Assembly: GCF_000307105.1 (NCBI RefSeq)
Contig: NC_018645.1
Coordinates: 655,001 to 719,000, forward strand
Direction of reading: 5' to 3'
DNA from: Desulfobacula toluolica Tol2
GTDB lineage: Bacteria > Desulfobacterota > Desulfobacteria > Desulfobacterales > Desulfobacteraceae
Length of the DNA: 64,000 bases
Position numbers and translations under genes: made by a program. Shown in pieces: positions 35,466-43,967 of the stretch. A model generated the notes under the pieces. That model searched no databases and had not been told where the DNA came from. It worked only from the letters and a program-made list of their open reading frames with translations. The number at the start of each line of letters is the position of its first letter. Within the stretch, counting starts at the first letter, position 1.

Positions 35466-36724
35466 CCCGTATATTAAGACATATCAGTATTCATATGTGG
35501 ATCACCACACTGTTTTGCATACCTTTGTGTTTTTATATGTTGCCGGAGCTTTCAAAATTTTTTCCCGGTATCAACCATGTAATCACAGGGTTTGTGACCC
35601 TTGCTTGCTGTATGGTGATTATTGGTTTTTTAATGGATATGACAGCTAAAAAAATTATCAATCACCTGATCAAGGAAGGCCGGGTCTGGGAAATATCAGG
35701 ACTTTTTAATAAAGCTGAAATAAATTATACAAAGGCTTTAAGGATGTTTGATACCTTTCTTTTTCGGCCGTTTTTTTCAAGAAACACAACTCGGAAAATA
35801 TCTGCAGCAATTGCAAAATTTCAATTAAACACTGCTGTTGAAAATCCAAATTTTAAACCGGTTGCAGCGGTTTATTTGAAAATGAATCCGGATGATGTTG
35901 ATGTTGCAGAGCTTTGGCTTAAACAAATTAGGCAATCTGCTTGTGTTACATCTTTTGAGCAGGAGGTGATTTCTGTTCTTGCTGAAAAATATTATACTGA
36001 TACAATCTTATCCGCTTTGCTGACAGATATTTTTCTTGGATTGGAAAGAAAGGATTTTACAGCAAAAAAACTTTATAACCAGGTACAAAAAGAGCCGGTT
36101 TTTGAAAGTCGCTATTCAAAGAAAATCGCTGATATCATTGAAAAAGTCGATGAATCCTTTGAACAGACCAGTTGGTCTTTTTCAGATGATAAGACTCAAA
36201 AAAAGACGATTGGGACTGGTACACTCTTAAAATCAATTATATCAGAGTGTGTTTGTTTTCTGAAATGGTTTGGTGCTGGGTTTGGATCTGTCATAAGTTT
36301 TTTTGTTTTGTCCACAGGCAAAGGGTATGCCTATCTCAAAGAGTGTGAAAATACCCGATTTTATTTAAAGGCAGGTTTGCTTTCGATTCTATCGGTCTGG
36401 TTTGTGGTGTTCATGGTCAGTACCTTTTCTCATCTGCTCAAGTCCGGAACAAAGGAAAAGCAAACAGTTAAAATTGAAATCAGTATACCCAAGCCTTTTA
36501 CGATTCAAGTGTCAGCTTATTTAAAACAGCAATATGCTGATAAGTATGTGGAGAGATTAAAGAAAAAAGGTGTTAAAGCAATGGTCAAAAAGGTTGTAGG
36601 CGGTGGAAAAACATGGTTTGTGGTTAGGATTTCCGAGTTTGTCGATAAAAAGAGTGCAAAAGCTTACGGCCAAAAACTCAAGCAACAAAATATCATAGAT
36701 GATTTTTTTGTCAACAATACATGA
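35462..36724 (+). CDS. SPOR-domain membrane protein (420 aa)
   Basis: Two closely spaced N-terminal transmembrane segments (~12-30 and ~42-60) and one near residue 320 (AGLLSILSVWFVVFMVSTF) place a ~75-residue SPOR domain (FTIQVSAYLKQQYADKYVERL...WFVVRISEFVDKK) in the periplasm. SPOR domains bind denuded glycan strands at division sites. The start ATG at 35462 overlaps the PBP stop by four bases. The middle segment is helical and possibly TPR-like. A septal peptidoglycan role, in step with the PBP, is likely. Confidence 0.87.
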   Translation: MTRILRHISIHMWITTLFCIPLCFYMLPELSKFFPGINHVITGFVTLACCMVIIGFLMDMTAKKIINHLIKEGRVWEISGLFNKAEINYTKALRMFDTFLFRPFFSRNTTRKISAAIAKFQLNTAVENPNFKPVAAVYLKMNPDDVDVAELWLKQIRQSACVTSFEQEVISVLAEKYYTDTILSALLTDIFLGLERKDFTAKKLYNQVQKEPVFESRYSKKIADIIEKVDESFEQTSWSFSDDKTQKKTIGTGTLLKSIISECVCFLKWFGAGFGSVISFFVLSTGKGYAYLKECENTRFYLKAGLLSILSVWFVVFMVSTFSHLLKSGTKEKQTVKIEISIPKPFTIQVSAYLKQQYADKYVERLKKKGVKAMVKKVVGGGKTWFVVRISEFVDKKSAKAYGQKLKQQNIIDDFFVNNT

Positions 36725-36799
36725 TTTTTGCAATACATAATTTCCACCGGAAAAAGTTGGGAAATAAATTGTGTTGACGTGGGTGAAACTCATAATTAA

Positions 36800-37414
36800 T
36801 TAAATATTTATGACTTTGTCGGCTAACTGCATTGATGTTACAACATCCAGCATATTGGTTGTTTCACCGATGACTTTTGCATCCATTAATCCAAAGTGGG
36901 TCAGGCAGGCCCCGCAAACAAGAATGCTCACGCCGGAAGCATCAAGACCGGCGAGATCTTCAAAAATTTTGGAATCTTTGGTGGAAAATTTTACACCGCC
37001 GTTTAAAAGAATCAGACGCCAGAGATCATTGCCCATCTCTTTGAGGGTTTTGACAAAATTGATCATCAGTTTTTGACCCAGTTCATCATCCCCTTTCCCG
37101 ATTTGCTGTGAGGAGATAATAACCAAAATTTTTTGAGTGTCTGAATTTTGGGTTGTTTTAGTATGATCAAGATTTGTTTCCAGTATCGTGGCGGTTTCAG
37201 GATCTCTTCGCCCGGATATGGTTGAGTTGATACCGTCAGTATCCACTGATACTTCAAACCCATGGAAACTTAAGAACCTGCTTACATTTTCCACGGCAGC
37301 GTCATTGTCTACAATAACATCAATTTCAGTTGCTGGTTCCTGCTCAAGAAATTTTTTTGTATTAAGTACGGGTGCCGGACATTGAAGTTGTCTGCAATCA
37401 ATCTTTTTTATCAT
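36800..37414 (-). CDS. yedF: YedF-type sulfurtransferase-like selenium-metabolism protein
   Basis: TusA-like N-terminal domain with the CPxP motif (LQCPAPVLNTKKF, nucleophile Cys12), then a linker and a DsrE/F-like domain (KILVIISSQQIG...CGACLTHFGL) with a Cys near residue 165. This fusion is the family associated with selenium utilisation loci and sulfur relay. AAGGA precedes the ATG. 204 residues is typical. No selD or selA lies near, so the selenium link is by family only. Confidence 0.88.
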   Translation of the reverse strand: MIKKIDCRQLQCPAPVLNTKKFLEQEPATEIDVIVDNDAAVENVSRFLSFHGFEVSVDTDGINSTISGRRDPETATILETNLDHTKTTQNSDTQKILVIISSQQIGKGDDELGQKLMINFVKTLKEMGNDLWRLILLNGGVKFSTKDSKIFEDLAGLDASGVSILVCGACLTHFGLMDAKVIGETTNMLDVVTSMQLADKVINI

Positions 37415-37736
37415 TATTTTTCCTTATCATTCTCTTTTTTTTAATTTATTTTAAAACTGAAATTATGAACCCTTGAGGGCTTAGTCAAATAGTAATATTC
37501 GATATGAATTTTAATTGTCATTGGAAATATTGATAAAGAGTCTGAAAGACTTGAAATTGATCACAATATCGGTCATTCATAACAATTGGTGAACCAATGG
37601 CTTATGTTTTTATTAGTCCAGAAAAATTTCTTTTCTTTGAAACACAATATTGAAAAGATTTGACAGCCAGGGTCTTATATGACCATACTTTTCCTTATGT
37701 TGACGTAAATCTAATTGTTAAAAAAAGGAGACAAAC
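37415..37736 (+). promoter_or_regulatory. 322-bp divergent gap with a candidate promoter
   Basis: No gene. A short hairpin ATTGGT-GA-ACCAAT lies at 37585-37598. TTGACA at 37660-37665 and CATACT at 37684-37689 are 18 bp apart and point to the small gene at 37737; the gene itself has a good AAAGGAG. Confidence 0.4.
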
Positions 37737-38033
37737 ATGGTCATTATTTCTAATGTTACTTATCCCCCTGAAAGTACCAAGGAAATTGCAAAACGATATC
37801 TGAAGGCACCTGTTTTGCCGGAGTTTCTTAATAAAAAGGGGCCCTATGTGTCGGCCAGTAAAACCGGTGGAATGAATTCCATAACCTTTTATGAGCTGAG
37901 CAACGACAGGCTTGCAGAAGGCTTAAAAGTCATTGGTGAAAGTCTGGCCATCTATTTTGGTGTGCCCGGATATAAATATGATCTTAAACCGTATTTTGAA
38001 CTTGAAGAAGGTTTGGCAATACTGGGTCTGTAA
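37737..38033 (+). CDS. Small protein of unknown function (98 aa)
   Basis: Not recognised. AAAGGAG lies before the ATG, and composition is normal for this genome. The compact sequence (VIISNVTYPPESTKEIAKRY, GPYVSASKTGGMNS, KVIGESLAIYFGVPGYKY) suggests a single alpha/beta domain of the dimeric ferredoxin-like barrel type. No cysteines or membrane segments. Tail-to-tail with the next gene, nine bases apart. Confidence 0.75.
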   Translation: MVIISNVTYPPESTKEIAKRYLKAPVLPEFLNKKGPYVSASKTGGMNSITFYELSNDRLAEGLKVIGESLAIYFGVPGYKYDLKPYFELEEGLAILGL

Positions 38034-38042
38034 AGTTAGATT

Positions 38043-38393
38043 TTATTTTTTTAATTCTTTTTTTGCCCAGGCGCAAATTTTTTCAAATGCCGTGAATTTC
38101 CATTTGAGCGGAAAATCACGGCATTGTTCCGGCTTTACATCATTGATCCTGCAACCCTTCAGCGTTAAAAACACACACTCGCCATTTTCTTTTTCTATCA
38201 AAGAGAGGTTGTGCCTGTCTTTGGTAAGGATTGTAAAGGTTGCAATGAATTGATAAACATCCATGTTCAAGAAAGCTGCAATGATGTCCGTTTCGTTTTT
38301 TTTGAGTTTGACATATCCGGGTTGTCTGCAGCATGCACCGCATCCCAGGCATTTGAACTTTGAAAGATCAGGCTGTTTCATTTTTTTATTCAT
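38043..38393 (-). CDS. Short YkgJ-family cysteine-cluster protein (116 aa)
   Basis: Shows the UPF0153 pattern FKCLGCGACCRQPG at residues 13-26, GECVFLTLKGCRIN in the middle and KPEQCRDFPLKW near the end: eight cysteines likely binding zinc or iron-sulfur. Half the length of the paralogue at 13.8 kb and probably the core domain alone. Fourteen bases after it on the same strand comes dus upstream, so both may be co-transcribed. The start could be the second Met four codons in; no strong ribosome site decides. Confidence 0.87.
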   Translation of the reverse strand: MNKKMKQPDLSKFKCLGCGACCRQPGYVKLKKNETDIIAAFLNMDVYQFIATFTILTKDRHNLSLIEKENGECVFLTLKGCRINDVKPEQCRDFPLKWKFTAFEKICAWAKKELKK

Positions 38394-38407
38394 TTTAAGT
38401 TTTGATA

Positions 38408-39433
38408 CTACAAGAACAAATTAAGGTTTGGTCTTGAAAGGGTTTCTGGTGTGGATTCAAATATTGAATCAAGGTTGTTTCTGATATCATCCATGGTTTG
38501 AGCGCGCATCAGTTTTTTTAAAATGCTATGCCCGAATTTGAAATTAGCACAAAAATAGGGAGAAAACTTTTTAAAGAGCTTAACGCTAAAATGATCCTCA
38601 TAATGATCTGAAAGAATCCGGGTCATTCTCATGGCAGCGGTAAAAAAAATATCATTTCCCGGGGAAAATCCTTTTGTCCACTGGGCAAACAGCCATGGCC
38701 TTGCAACTGCCATTCTCCCTACGGACAGTCCATGGCAGGATGTCTGGTCAATCATTTTTATCCCGTCTTCTGCCTGAAAAAGGTTCCCATTACCAAAAAC
38801 GGGGATGGAGACGGCTTGCCGGACAAGTTTAATCACCTCCCATTGGGGCGGCCGGTTTCTTCTGTCCGGTGCAATCCTTGGATGGAAGGTCAGTGCATTT
38901 GCCCCGGCATCTTCAAATCGTCCTGCCATATCAACGGCAGCTTGAGGATTATTTTCCCATCCGATCCTGAATTTAACAAAGACCGGAATCGAGACTGCAT
39001 CACTTACCGCTTTCACAATATTTGATGAAAGATCAGGATTTTTTAACAGCTCAGCCCCGCATCCTTTTTTGCAGATAGCCGCCACAGAGCATCCGAAATT
39101 AAGATCCACTCCGAAAAAGCCTTCTTTTTCAATTCGTTTTGCAGCCCGAGCCATATTTTCAGGGTCTGATCCAAAGATCTGGCAGACAAGCCAGGGCAGT
39201 TCCTCTTGCCTCCATTTAAACACAAGGGAGGTATTGGGATTTTCATGAGGGACTGCCTTTGCGCTGCACATTCCTGTAAACAGCAGGCCAAATCCGCCAA
39301 ATTCAGAGATAAGCTGTCTTAAGGCTATATGACCAAGACCTGCCAGGGGCGATAGTACCATACGATTATGAATAGTTTGATCTTTTATGCTTAAATCTTT
39401 TAAAAGATATTTGGAAAGTTTGAGATTCTTCAT
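38408..39433 (-). CDS. tRNA-dihydrouridine synthase family protein
   Basis: FMN-dependent reduction of uridine in tRNA D-loops. The start is set at the ATG ending at 39433 (341 aa) by alignment with the family, although no good ribosome site is visible; the frame extends to 39499. Landmarks: LSPLAGLGHIALRQL (FMN site), CQIFGSDPE, the catalytic loop NFGCSVAAICKKGCGAELL, KFRIGW, FHPRIAPDRR and VFGNGNLFQAEDG, VGRMAVARPW. The usual Pro after the catalytic Cys is Ser here. Which uridine it modifies is unknown. Confidence 0.9.
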   Translation of the reverse strand: MKNLKLSKYLLKDLSIKDQTIHNRMVLSPLAGLGHIALRQLISEFGGFGLLFTGMCSAKAVPHENPNTSLVFKWRQEELPWLVCQIFGSDPENMARAAKRIEKEGFFGVDLNFGCSVAAICKKGCGAELLKNPDLSSNIVKAVSDAVSIPVFVKFRIGWENNPQAAVDMAGRFEDAGANALTFHPRIAPDRRNRPPQWEVIKLVRQAVSIPVFGNGNLFQAEDGIKMIDQTSCHGLSVGRMAVARPWLFAQWTKGFSPGNDIFFTAAMRMTRILSDHYEDHFSVKLFKKFSPYFCANFKFGHSILKKLMRAQTMDDIRNNLDSIFESTPETLSRPNLNLFL

Positions 39434-39526
39434 TGTTTGTTTGATAAAAGTGTTTGTTTGAAATGGGCATAAGTACCTGAGAATATATGGTCTTGTCAAT
39501 GGGGTATTCCATTTCGTTCCATTTGC

Positions 39527-39555
39527 TTGACATACACCGGCAGCTATAATATCTT
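39527..39555 (+). promoter_or_regulatory. Candidate feo operon promoter
   Basis: TTGACA at 39527-39532 and TATCTT at 39550-39555 with a 17-bp spacer face the Fur-FeoA gene. TATAAT at 39545-39550 is closer to consensus but only 12 bp from the -35. No classic 19-bp Fur box was found by eye. Confidence 0.45.
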
Positions 39556-39582
39556 AGAACGTTATTTTAAGGGACAAAAGCA

Positions 39583-40557
39583 ATGATTGATACACATGAG
39601 CAAGAAAAAAAGCAGTTTAAAAGATTGTTTCAACAACAGGGTGTTGACCAGTTCAACCTCAAATTTCAGGTTTTGGAGGCTTTTTTAAAGCTTGAACACC
39701 ATGTCACAATAAAAGATATTCAACTTGCGCTTAAATCGGATGGGATCAAACTAGATGAAGGCTTTATATTCAACAGTATGGAGCTTTTGTGCCGGTTCGG
39801 ATTTGCATGCAAAGTAGAGTTTGATGACAAAGAAACCCAATATGAACACAGGCACATTGGATTGCATCATGACCATATGGTATGTACAAAATGCGGCAGC
39901 ATACTGGAATTCAAAGATGAGGCCATAGAAAAACAGCAGCTAAAGGTTGCGGATGCGTATGGGTTCCACATGCTTCAGCATAAAATGGAAATATACGGCA
40001 TTTGTTCAAAGTGTATGGAAGATCGCAATGAACTGGTTCAGCTTCATAAGGCCAGACAAGGGGAAAAACTTATTGTAAAGGAATTTGAAGCAGGTAAAAA
40101 CATGCAGCTTAGAATTTCTTCAATGGGGCTTAAAATAGGGGATTTGATCGAAGTTGTTTCCAGCGGGTTTGGTGGCCAGGTAGTTATTGCCACAGGCGAT
40201 AACAGGTTGGTTTTAGGCAAGGGTATGGCTGAAAAAATAAGGGTTCAATCCTTTGATCCAAAAAAATCGCTTGACCCTGATGAAGATCAAGAAGACAAAA
40301 ATATCTTTGAATCTCCCCTTATGCTCAGCCAATTGAAAACAGGCCAGGAAGGCATTATAAGAAAGGTTTCAGGAGAAAGCGTTTTAAGACGGAGACTGCT
40401 TGAAATGGGTATCAACAGGGGGGCAACAATATATGTTGAAAAATACGCACCTCTAAAAGATCCCATTGAACTTGTTGTCAAAGGATATCATATATCTCTT
40501 CGGGTTGAGGAGGCCGCAAATATACTTGTGGAAAACGTAAAATTCAGAAAAAGGTAA
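39583..40557 (+). CDS. Fusion of a Fur-family regulator with two FeoA domains (324 aa)
   Basis: Residues 1-150 are a Fur-type regulator: winged-helix region, then the metal-site segment EHRHIGLHHDHMVCTKCG and a second CSKC pair near 143 for structural zinc. Residues ~153-227 and ~247-322 are two FeoA (SH3-like) domains, with LRISSMGLKIGDLIEV and LRRRLLEMGINRGATI. FeoB follows with a one-base gap between stop and start. FeoA domains act with FeoB in ferrous iron uptake; the regulator attached suggests iron-responsive autoregulation or direct modulation of FeoB, which is inference. Confidence 0.9.
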   Translation: MIDTHEQEKKQFKRLFQQQGVDQFNLKFQVLEAFLKLEHHVTIKDIQLALKSDGIKLDEGFIFNSMELLCRFGFACKVEFDDKETQYEHRHIGLHHDHMVCTKCGSILEFKDEAIEKQQLKVADAYGFHMLQHKMEIYGICSKCMEDRNELVQLHKARQGEKLIVKEFEAGKNMQLRISSMGLKIGDLIEVVSSGFGGQVVIATGDNRLVLGKGMAEKIRVQSFDPKKSLDPDEDQEDKNIFESPLMLSQLKTGQEGIIRKVSGESVLRRRLLEMGINRGATIYVEKYAPLKDPIELVVKGYHISLRVEEAANILVENVKFRKR

Positions 40558-40558
40558 C

Positions 40559-42730
40559 ATGACTGAGAAATTGACCATTGCCCTTGCGGGGAACCCTAAT
40601 TGCGGCAAAACAACCATATTTAACAACCTCACAGGTGCGCGGCAGAAAGTGGGAAACTGGCCGGGTGTAACCGTGGAAAAAAAAGAAGGAAAGCTGCGCC
40701 ATAAAAAATATGACTTGAGGGTGGTTGATCTGCCGGGGACTTATAGCCTGACGCCATTTTCAATTGAAGAGATCACAGCCAGAGATTTTATTTTAAATGA
40801 AAATCCTGATATTGTTGTGGCGATTATAGATGCCTCCAATCTTGAAAGAAGCCTTTTTCTGGCCATTCAAATTCTGGAGCTTGGACGACCTGCCATGTTT
40901 GTTCTGAATATGGCTGATGTGGCAGAAGCAAAAGGGATTAAAATTGATGAAAAAAAATTATCCCTGCTGCTTGGCCTGCCAGTGGTCTTTACCATTGGAA
41001 ATAAAAACAGGGGGATTGATAAACTTGTTGATGCTGCCATTGAGGAGATCACCCGGTTTGATGAAGGGAAAAAAAGCCGGGATATCCGTTATGGAAAGGA
41101 TATTGAGTCCTGCATTTCCAATGTTGAGGATCAACTTATCCAAAGCAAATTAAACCTTGACGATGTACTCAGATGGACGGCAATCAAGATTCTTGAAGAT
41201 GATAAGATCGTTAAAGGTAAACTCAGAGAATTGTCATCACAGGAAGCAGAGAAAATTTTTCATGTTGCAGAAAATTGCCGCAAAAGAATTTTCGATTTGT
41301 TTGAAGATGATTTTGAAATTGTATTGACCGATGACCGGTATGGGGTTATTGCCGGGATTGTAAAAGAAACAGTTAGCAATCTTGCCATTAAGCGCATTGA
41401 TATGTCACGCAATATTGACCTTGTACTAACGGATAGATTTTTTGGAATCCCTGTGTTTATCTTTTTTATCTGGGCCATGTTTCAACTGACTTTCTCCCTT
41501 GGTGCATATCCCATGGAATGGCTTGATATGTCGGTTTCTATTTTGTCTGACAGTCTGGATAATATTTTGCCGCCCTCCATGTTCAAGGATCTTTTGTTGG
41601 ACGGTGTTATCGCAGGGATCGGCAGTGTTGTGATTTTTTTGCCCAATATTCTTATTTTATTTTTTTGTATTGCCCTGTTTGAGGATACCGGATATATGGC
41701 AAGGGCTGCTTTTTTGATGGACAGGGTTATGCATACCTCCGGGCTTCATGGAAAATCTTTTATACCCATGTTGATGGGATTTGGCTGCAGTGTGCCGGCG
41801 ATTATGGCTACGCGAACCCTGGAGAGTTATAAGGACCGGATTTTAACCATCCTTATGACTCCTTTCATGTCTTGTTCGGCAAGGCTTCCTGTGTATATTG
41901 TATTGGCCGGCACTTTTTTTGCTGAAAAAGCGGGGACAATTATTTTCACTCTTTATTTTACCGGTATTGTCATTGCAATTTTATCCGGCAGAATTTTAAG
42001 AGCTGTTTTGTTTAAAGGAGAAGAAGCCCCATTTATCATGGAGCTGCCGCCGTATAGAATGCCGATGCTCAAAAGCCTTTTGATCCATATGTGGGAAAGA
42101 AGCAAAATGTTTCTTAAAAAAATGGGCGGGGTTATTTTGATTGGTTCAATTATTATATGGGCGCTTTCAAGTTTTCCCAAAACAATTTTTTATTCCGTGG
42201 ATTATGATGAACAGATCAATACCATAAAATTTGAGTATTCCCAGAAAATTGCTTTGGTGGACGTTCAGGAGGCAGAACAGTTAAACCGGCAATTAACGCT
42301 GAAATTAAAACAGATAAATAATAAAAAAGAGCAGGAACGGGTATCCAAATCCTATATCGGCAGGATTGGAAAAGTTTTAGAGTCTTTTTTTAAACCTCTT
42401 GGAATAGGCTGGCAGTCCAGTGTGGCACTTGTGACTGGGTTTGTTGCCAAAGAGGTTGTTGTCAGTACAATGGGTGTGTTATATGGTGTTGGCAATGATG
42501 AGGGGGATGCACTGAAAAAAGCGCTTAAAAATTCCGGTATGACTGCCTTGTCCGCTCTCTCAATGATGGTGTTTGTTTTGCTGTATGTACCCTGTTTTGC
42601 AACGATTATTACGATTTACAAGGAAACTTCAGCAAAATGGGCCGGTTTTAATGTGATATACACAACTATGGTTGCATGGGGCATGTCTTTTTTGGTATAC
42701 CAGACGGGAATGATTTTAGGTTTTGGTTAG
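40559..42730 (+). CDS. feoB: Ferrous iron transporter FeoB
   Basis: Polytopic Fe(II) uptake protein of the inner membrane, 723 aa. N-terminal G domain: G1 GNPNCGKT (11-18), WPGVTVEKKEG, G3 DLPG (57-60), G4 NMAD (117-120). A helical spacer domain follows to about 275, then membrane segments with the two Gate motifs MGFGCSVPAIMATR and VALVTGFVAKEVVVSTMG. Full length. Coupled to the Fur-FeoA-FeoA fusion gene. Confidence 0.97.
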   Translation: MTEKLTIALAGNPNCGKTTIFNNLTGARQKVGNWPGVTVEKKEGKLRHKKYDLRVVDLPGTYSLTPFSIEEITARDFILNENPDIVVAIIDASNLERSLFLAIQILELGRPAMFVLNMADVAEAKGIKIDEKKLSLLLGLPVVFTIGNKNRGIDKLVDAAIEEITRFDEGKKSRDIRYGKDIESCISNVEDQLIQSKLNLDDVLRWTAIKILEDDKIVKGKLRELSSQEAEKIFHVAENCRKRIFDLFEDDFEIVLTDDRYGVIAGIVKETVSNLAIKRIDMSRNIDLVLTDRFFGIPVFIFFIWAMFQLTFSLGAYPMEWLDMSVSILSDSLDNILPPSMFKDLLLDGVIAGIGSVVIFLPNILILFFCIALFEDTGYMARAAFLMDRVMHTSGLHGKSFIPMLMGFGCSVPAIMATRTLESYKDRILTILMTPFMSCSARLPVYIVLAGTFFAEKAGTIIFTLYFTGIVIAILSGRILRAVLFKGEEAPFIMELPPYRMPMLKSLLIHMWERSKMFLKKMGGVILIGSIIIWALSSFPKTIFYSVDYDEQINTIKFEYSQKIALVDVQEAEQLNRQLTLKLKQINNKKEQERVSKSYIGRIGKVLESFFKPLGIGWQSSVALVTGFVAKEVVVSTMGVLYGVGNDEGDALKKALKNSGMTALSALSMMVFVLLYVPCFATIITIYKETSAKWAGFNVIYTTMVAWGMSFLVYQTGMILGFG

Positions 42731-42754
42731 GAGAAAAAAAATACGGAGGCTTTT

Positions 42755-43213
42755 ATGAAGCATTTGAAAATTAACATTATTACTAAAATTATTACAGGTG
42801 TTTTGGCCGGTTTATTGGTTTTGTCAGGCTCACTCTTTGCACAAGAACGGCTTTCTGTTAAGGTAGGTATAGCCAATATGCGACCGGAGCCCGGTACAAA
42901 ATATGATGAGTTGTGGCAGGTAGAGCAATATCATCCCGTAATCATTATTGAAAAAAAAGGCGACTGGTATAAAATTAAGGATTTTGAAAATGATGTGGCC
43001 TGGCTTCATAAATCTCTTTTAGGCAGCACTCCAAGTGTGATTACGATAAAAAATAAATGCAATGTCCGATCTAAACCGGTTAAAGGCAGCACTATTTTGT
43101 TTACAACAGAAAAAGGCGTGCCGTTCAAGGTTCTTGGGAAAAAGGGAAATTGGATCAAAATTGAGCATGCAGACGGGGATGTCGGCTGGATTTATAAAAC
43201 ACTGGTGTGGTAA
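42755..43213 (+). CDS. Secreted bacterial SH3-domain protein (152 aa)
   Basis: Signal peptide (residues 1-30, ending SLFAQ) and two SH3b repeats: VGIANMRPEPGTKYDELWQV and KNKCNVRSKPVKGSTILFT, each closed by a W-x-K-I strand (DWYKIKDF, NWIKIEHA). Such domains bind cell-wall peptides. GGAGG stands before the ATG, 24 bp after feoB; being in the feo operon is likely positional rather than functional. Confidence 0.85.
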   Translation: MKHLKINIITKIITGVLAGLLVLSGSLFAQERLSVKVGIANMRPEPGTKYDELWQVEQYHPVIIIEKKGDWYKIKDFENDVAWLHKSLLGSTPSVITIKNKCNVRSKPVKGSTILFTTEKGVPFKVLGKKGNWIKIEHADGDVGWIYKTLVW

Positions 43214-43254
43214 GTTTTAATTATTAACATATATTTTTAGGGCCGGGTGGAAGA

Positions 43255-43944
43255 ATGGCAGATCAGAAAGTATCAAACGAACGTAAAAAAGAGCTTGAAA
43301 AATTAGACCCTTTTCAGGAAAATCTTTTGAAAACAATGGCCTGTGCAAAAGAATATAAAAAGCAATTGATTCTGATAGCAAGTGCTGTTGTTTTGTTGGC
43401 AATGGTTTTTTCAGGGGTTATGTATAGTTTTCAAAAAGCTGAAAACAGTGCTGCCATACTTGTTAATAAGGCATTAAAAAAATATGCACACGCCAAGGAT
43501 CCGGATAAAGGGTATGAGCAAGTTAAAGATGATTTTCAACTTATTTTTACCGATTATACCAATACTGTTGCGGGCAGGCAGGCCAAGGTTAAATTTGCCA
43601 AAATATGTTATGATGCTTTAAAATTTGATCAAAGTTATCAATATTATAAAGAATCCCTTGAGATATTTGATGATCAAGCGCTTATGGAAAATTTGCTTTT
43701 GGCATCTTTGGGGCATGTTTGCCTTGCGCAAAAAAAGTTTGACGAAGCTGAGAAATATTTTTTTCAAATCGAAAAAGGAAAAACCGATCTTCTCAAGGAT
43801 GAAGCAAGATATACACTGGCAATGTTGTATGAAACCGATAATAACGTGGCCGAGAGCAAGAAAATGTATGAAAAAATTGTAACGGAATATGAAAATTCCA
43901 TGTACAAGCCGGTTGCTCAGAGTAAAATTGATGAAATGAAGTGA
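43255..43944 (+). CDS. YfgM-like TPR membrane protein (229 aa)
   Basis: One transmembrane segment (LILIASAVVLLAMVFSGVMY, ~residues 39-58) after a charged cytoplasmic head, then a periplasmic TPR domain (SYQYYKESLEIFDDQA, ASLGHVCLAQKKFDEAEKYF, YTLAMLYETDNNVAESKKMY). This layout matches the ancillary SecYEG-associated YfgM type, though general TPR proteins share it. Tail-to-tail with the two-component regulator gene. Confidence 0.75.
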   Translation: MADQKVSNERKKELEKLDPFQENLLKTMACAKEYKKQLILIASAVVLLAMVFSGVMYSFQKAENSAAILVNKALKKYAHAKDPDKGYEQVKDDFQLIFTDYTNTVAGRQAKVKFAKICYDALKFDQSYQYYKESLEIFDDQALMENLLLASLGHVCLAQKKFDEAEKYFFQIEKGKTDLLKDEARYTLAMLYETDNNVAESKKMYEKIVTEYENSMYKPVAQSKIDEMK

Positions 43945-43967
43945 TATAAACTTTTTTGTGAGTTAAA

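Noticed and set aside
39545-39550. TATAAT as the -10 of the feo promoter
   Set aside because: Only 12 bp from TTGACA, too close for sigma-70; TATCTT at 17 bp spacing is preferred.
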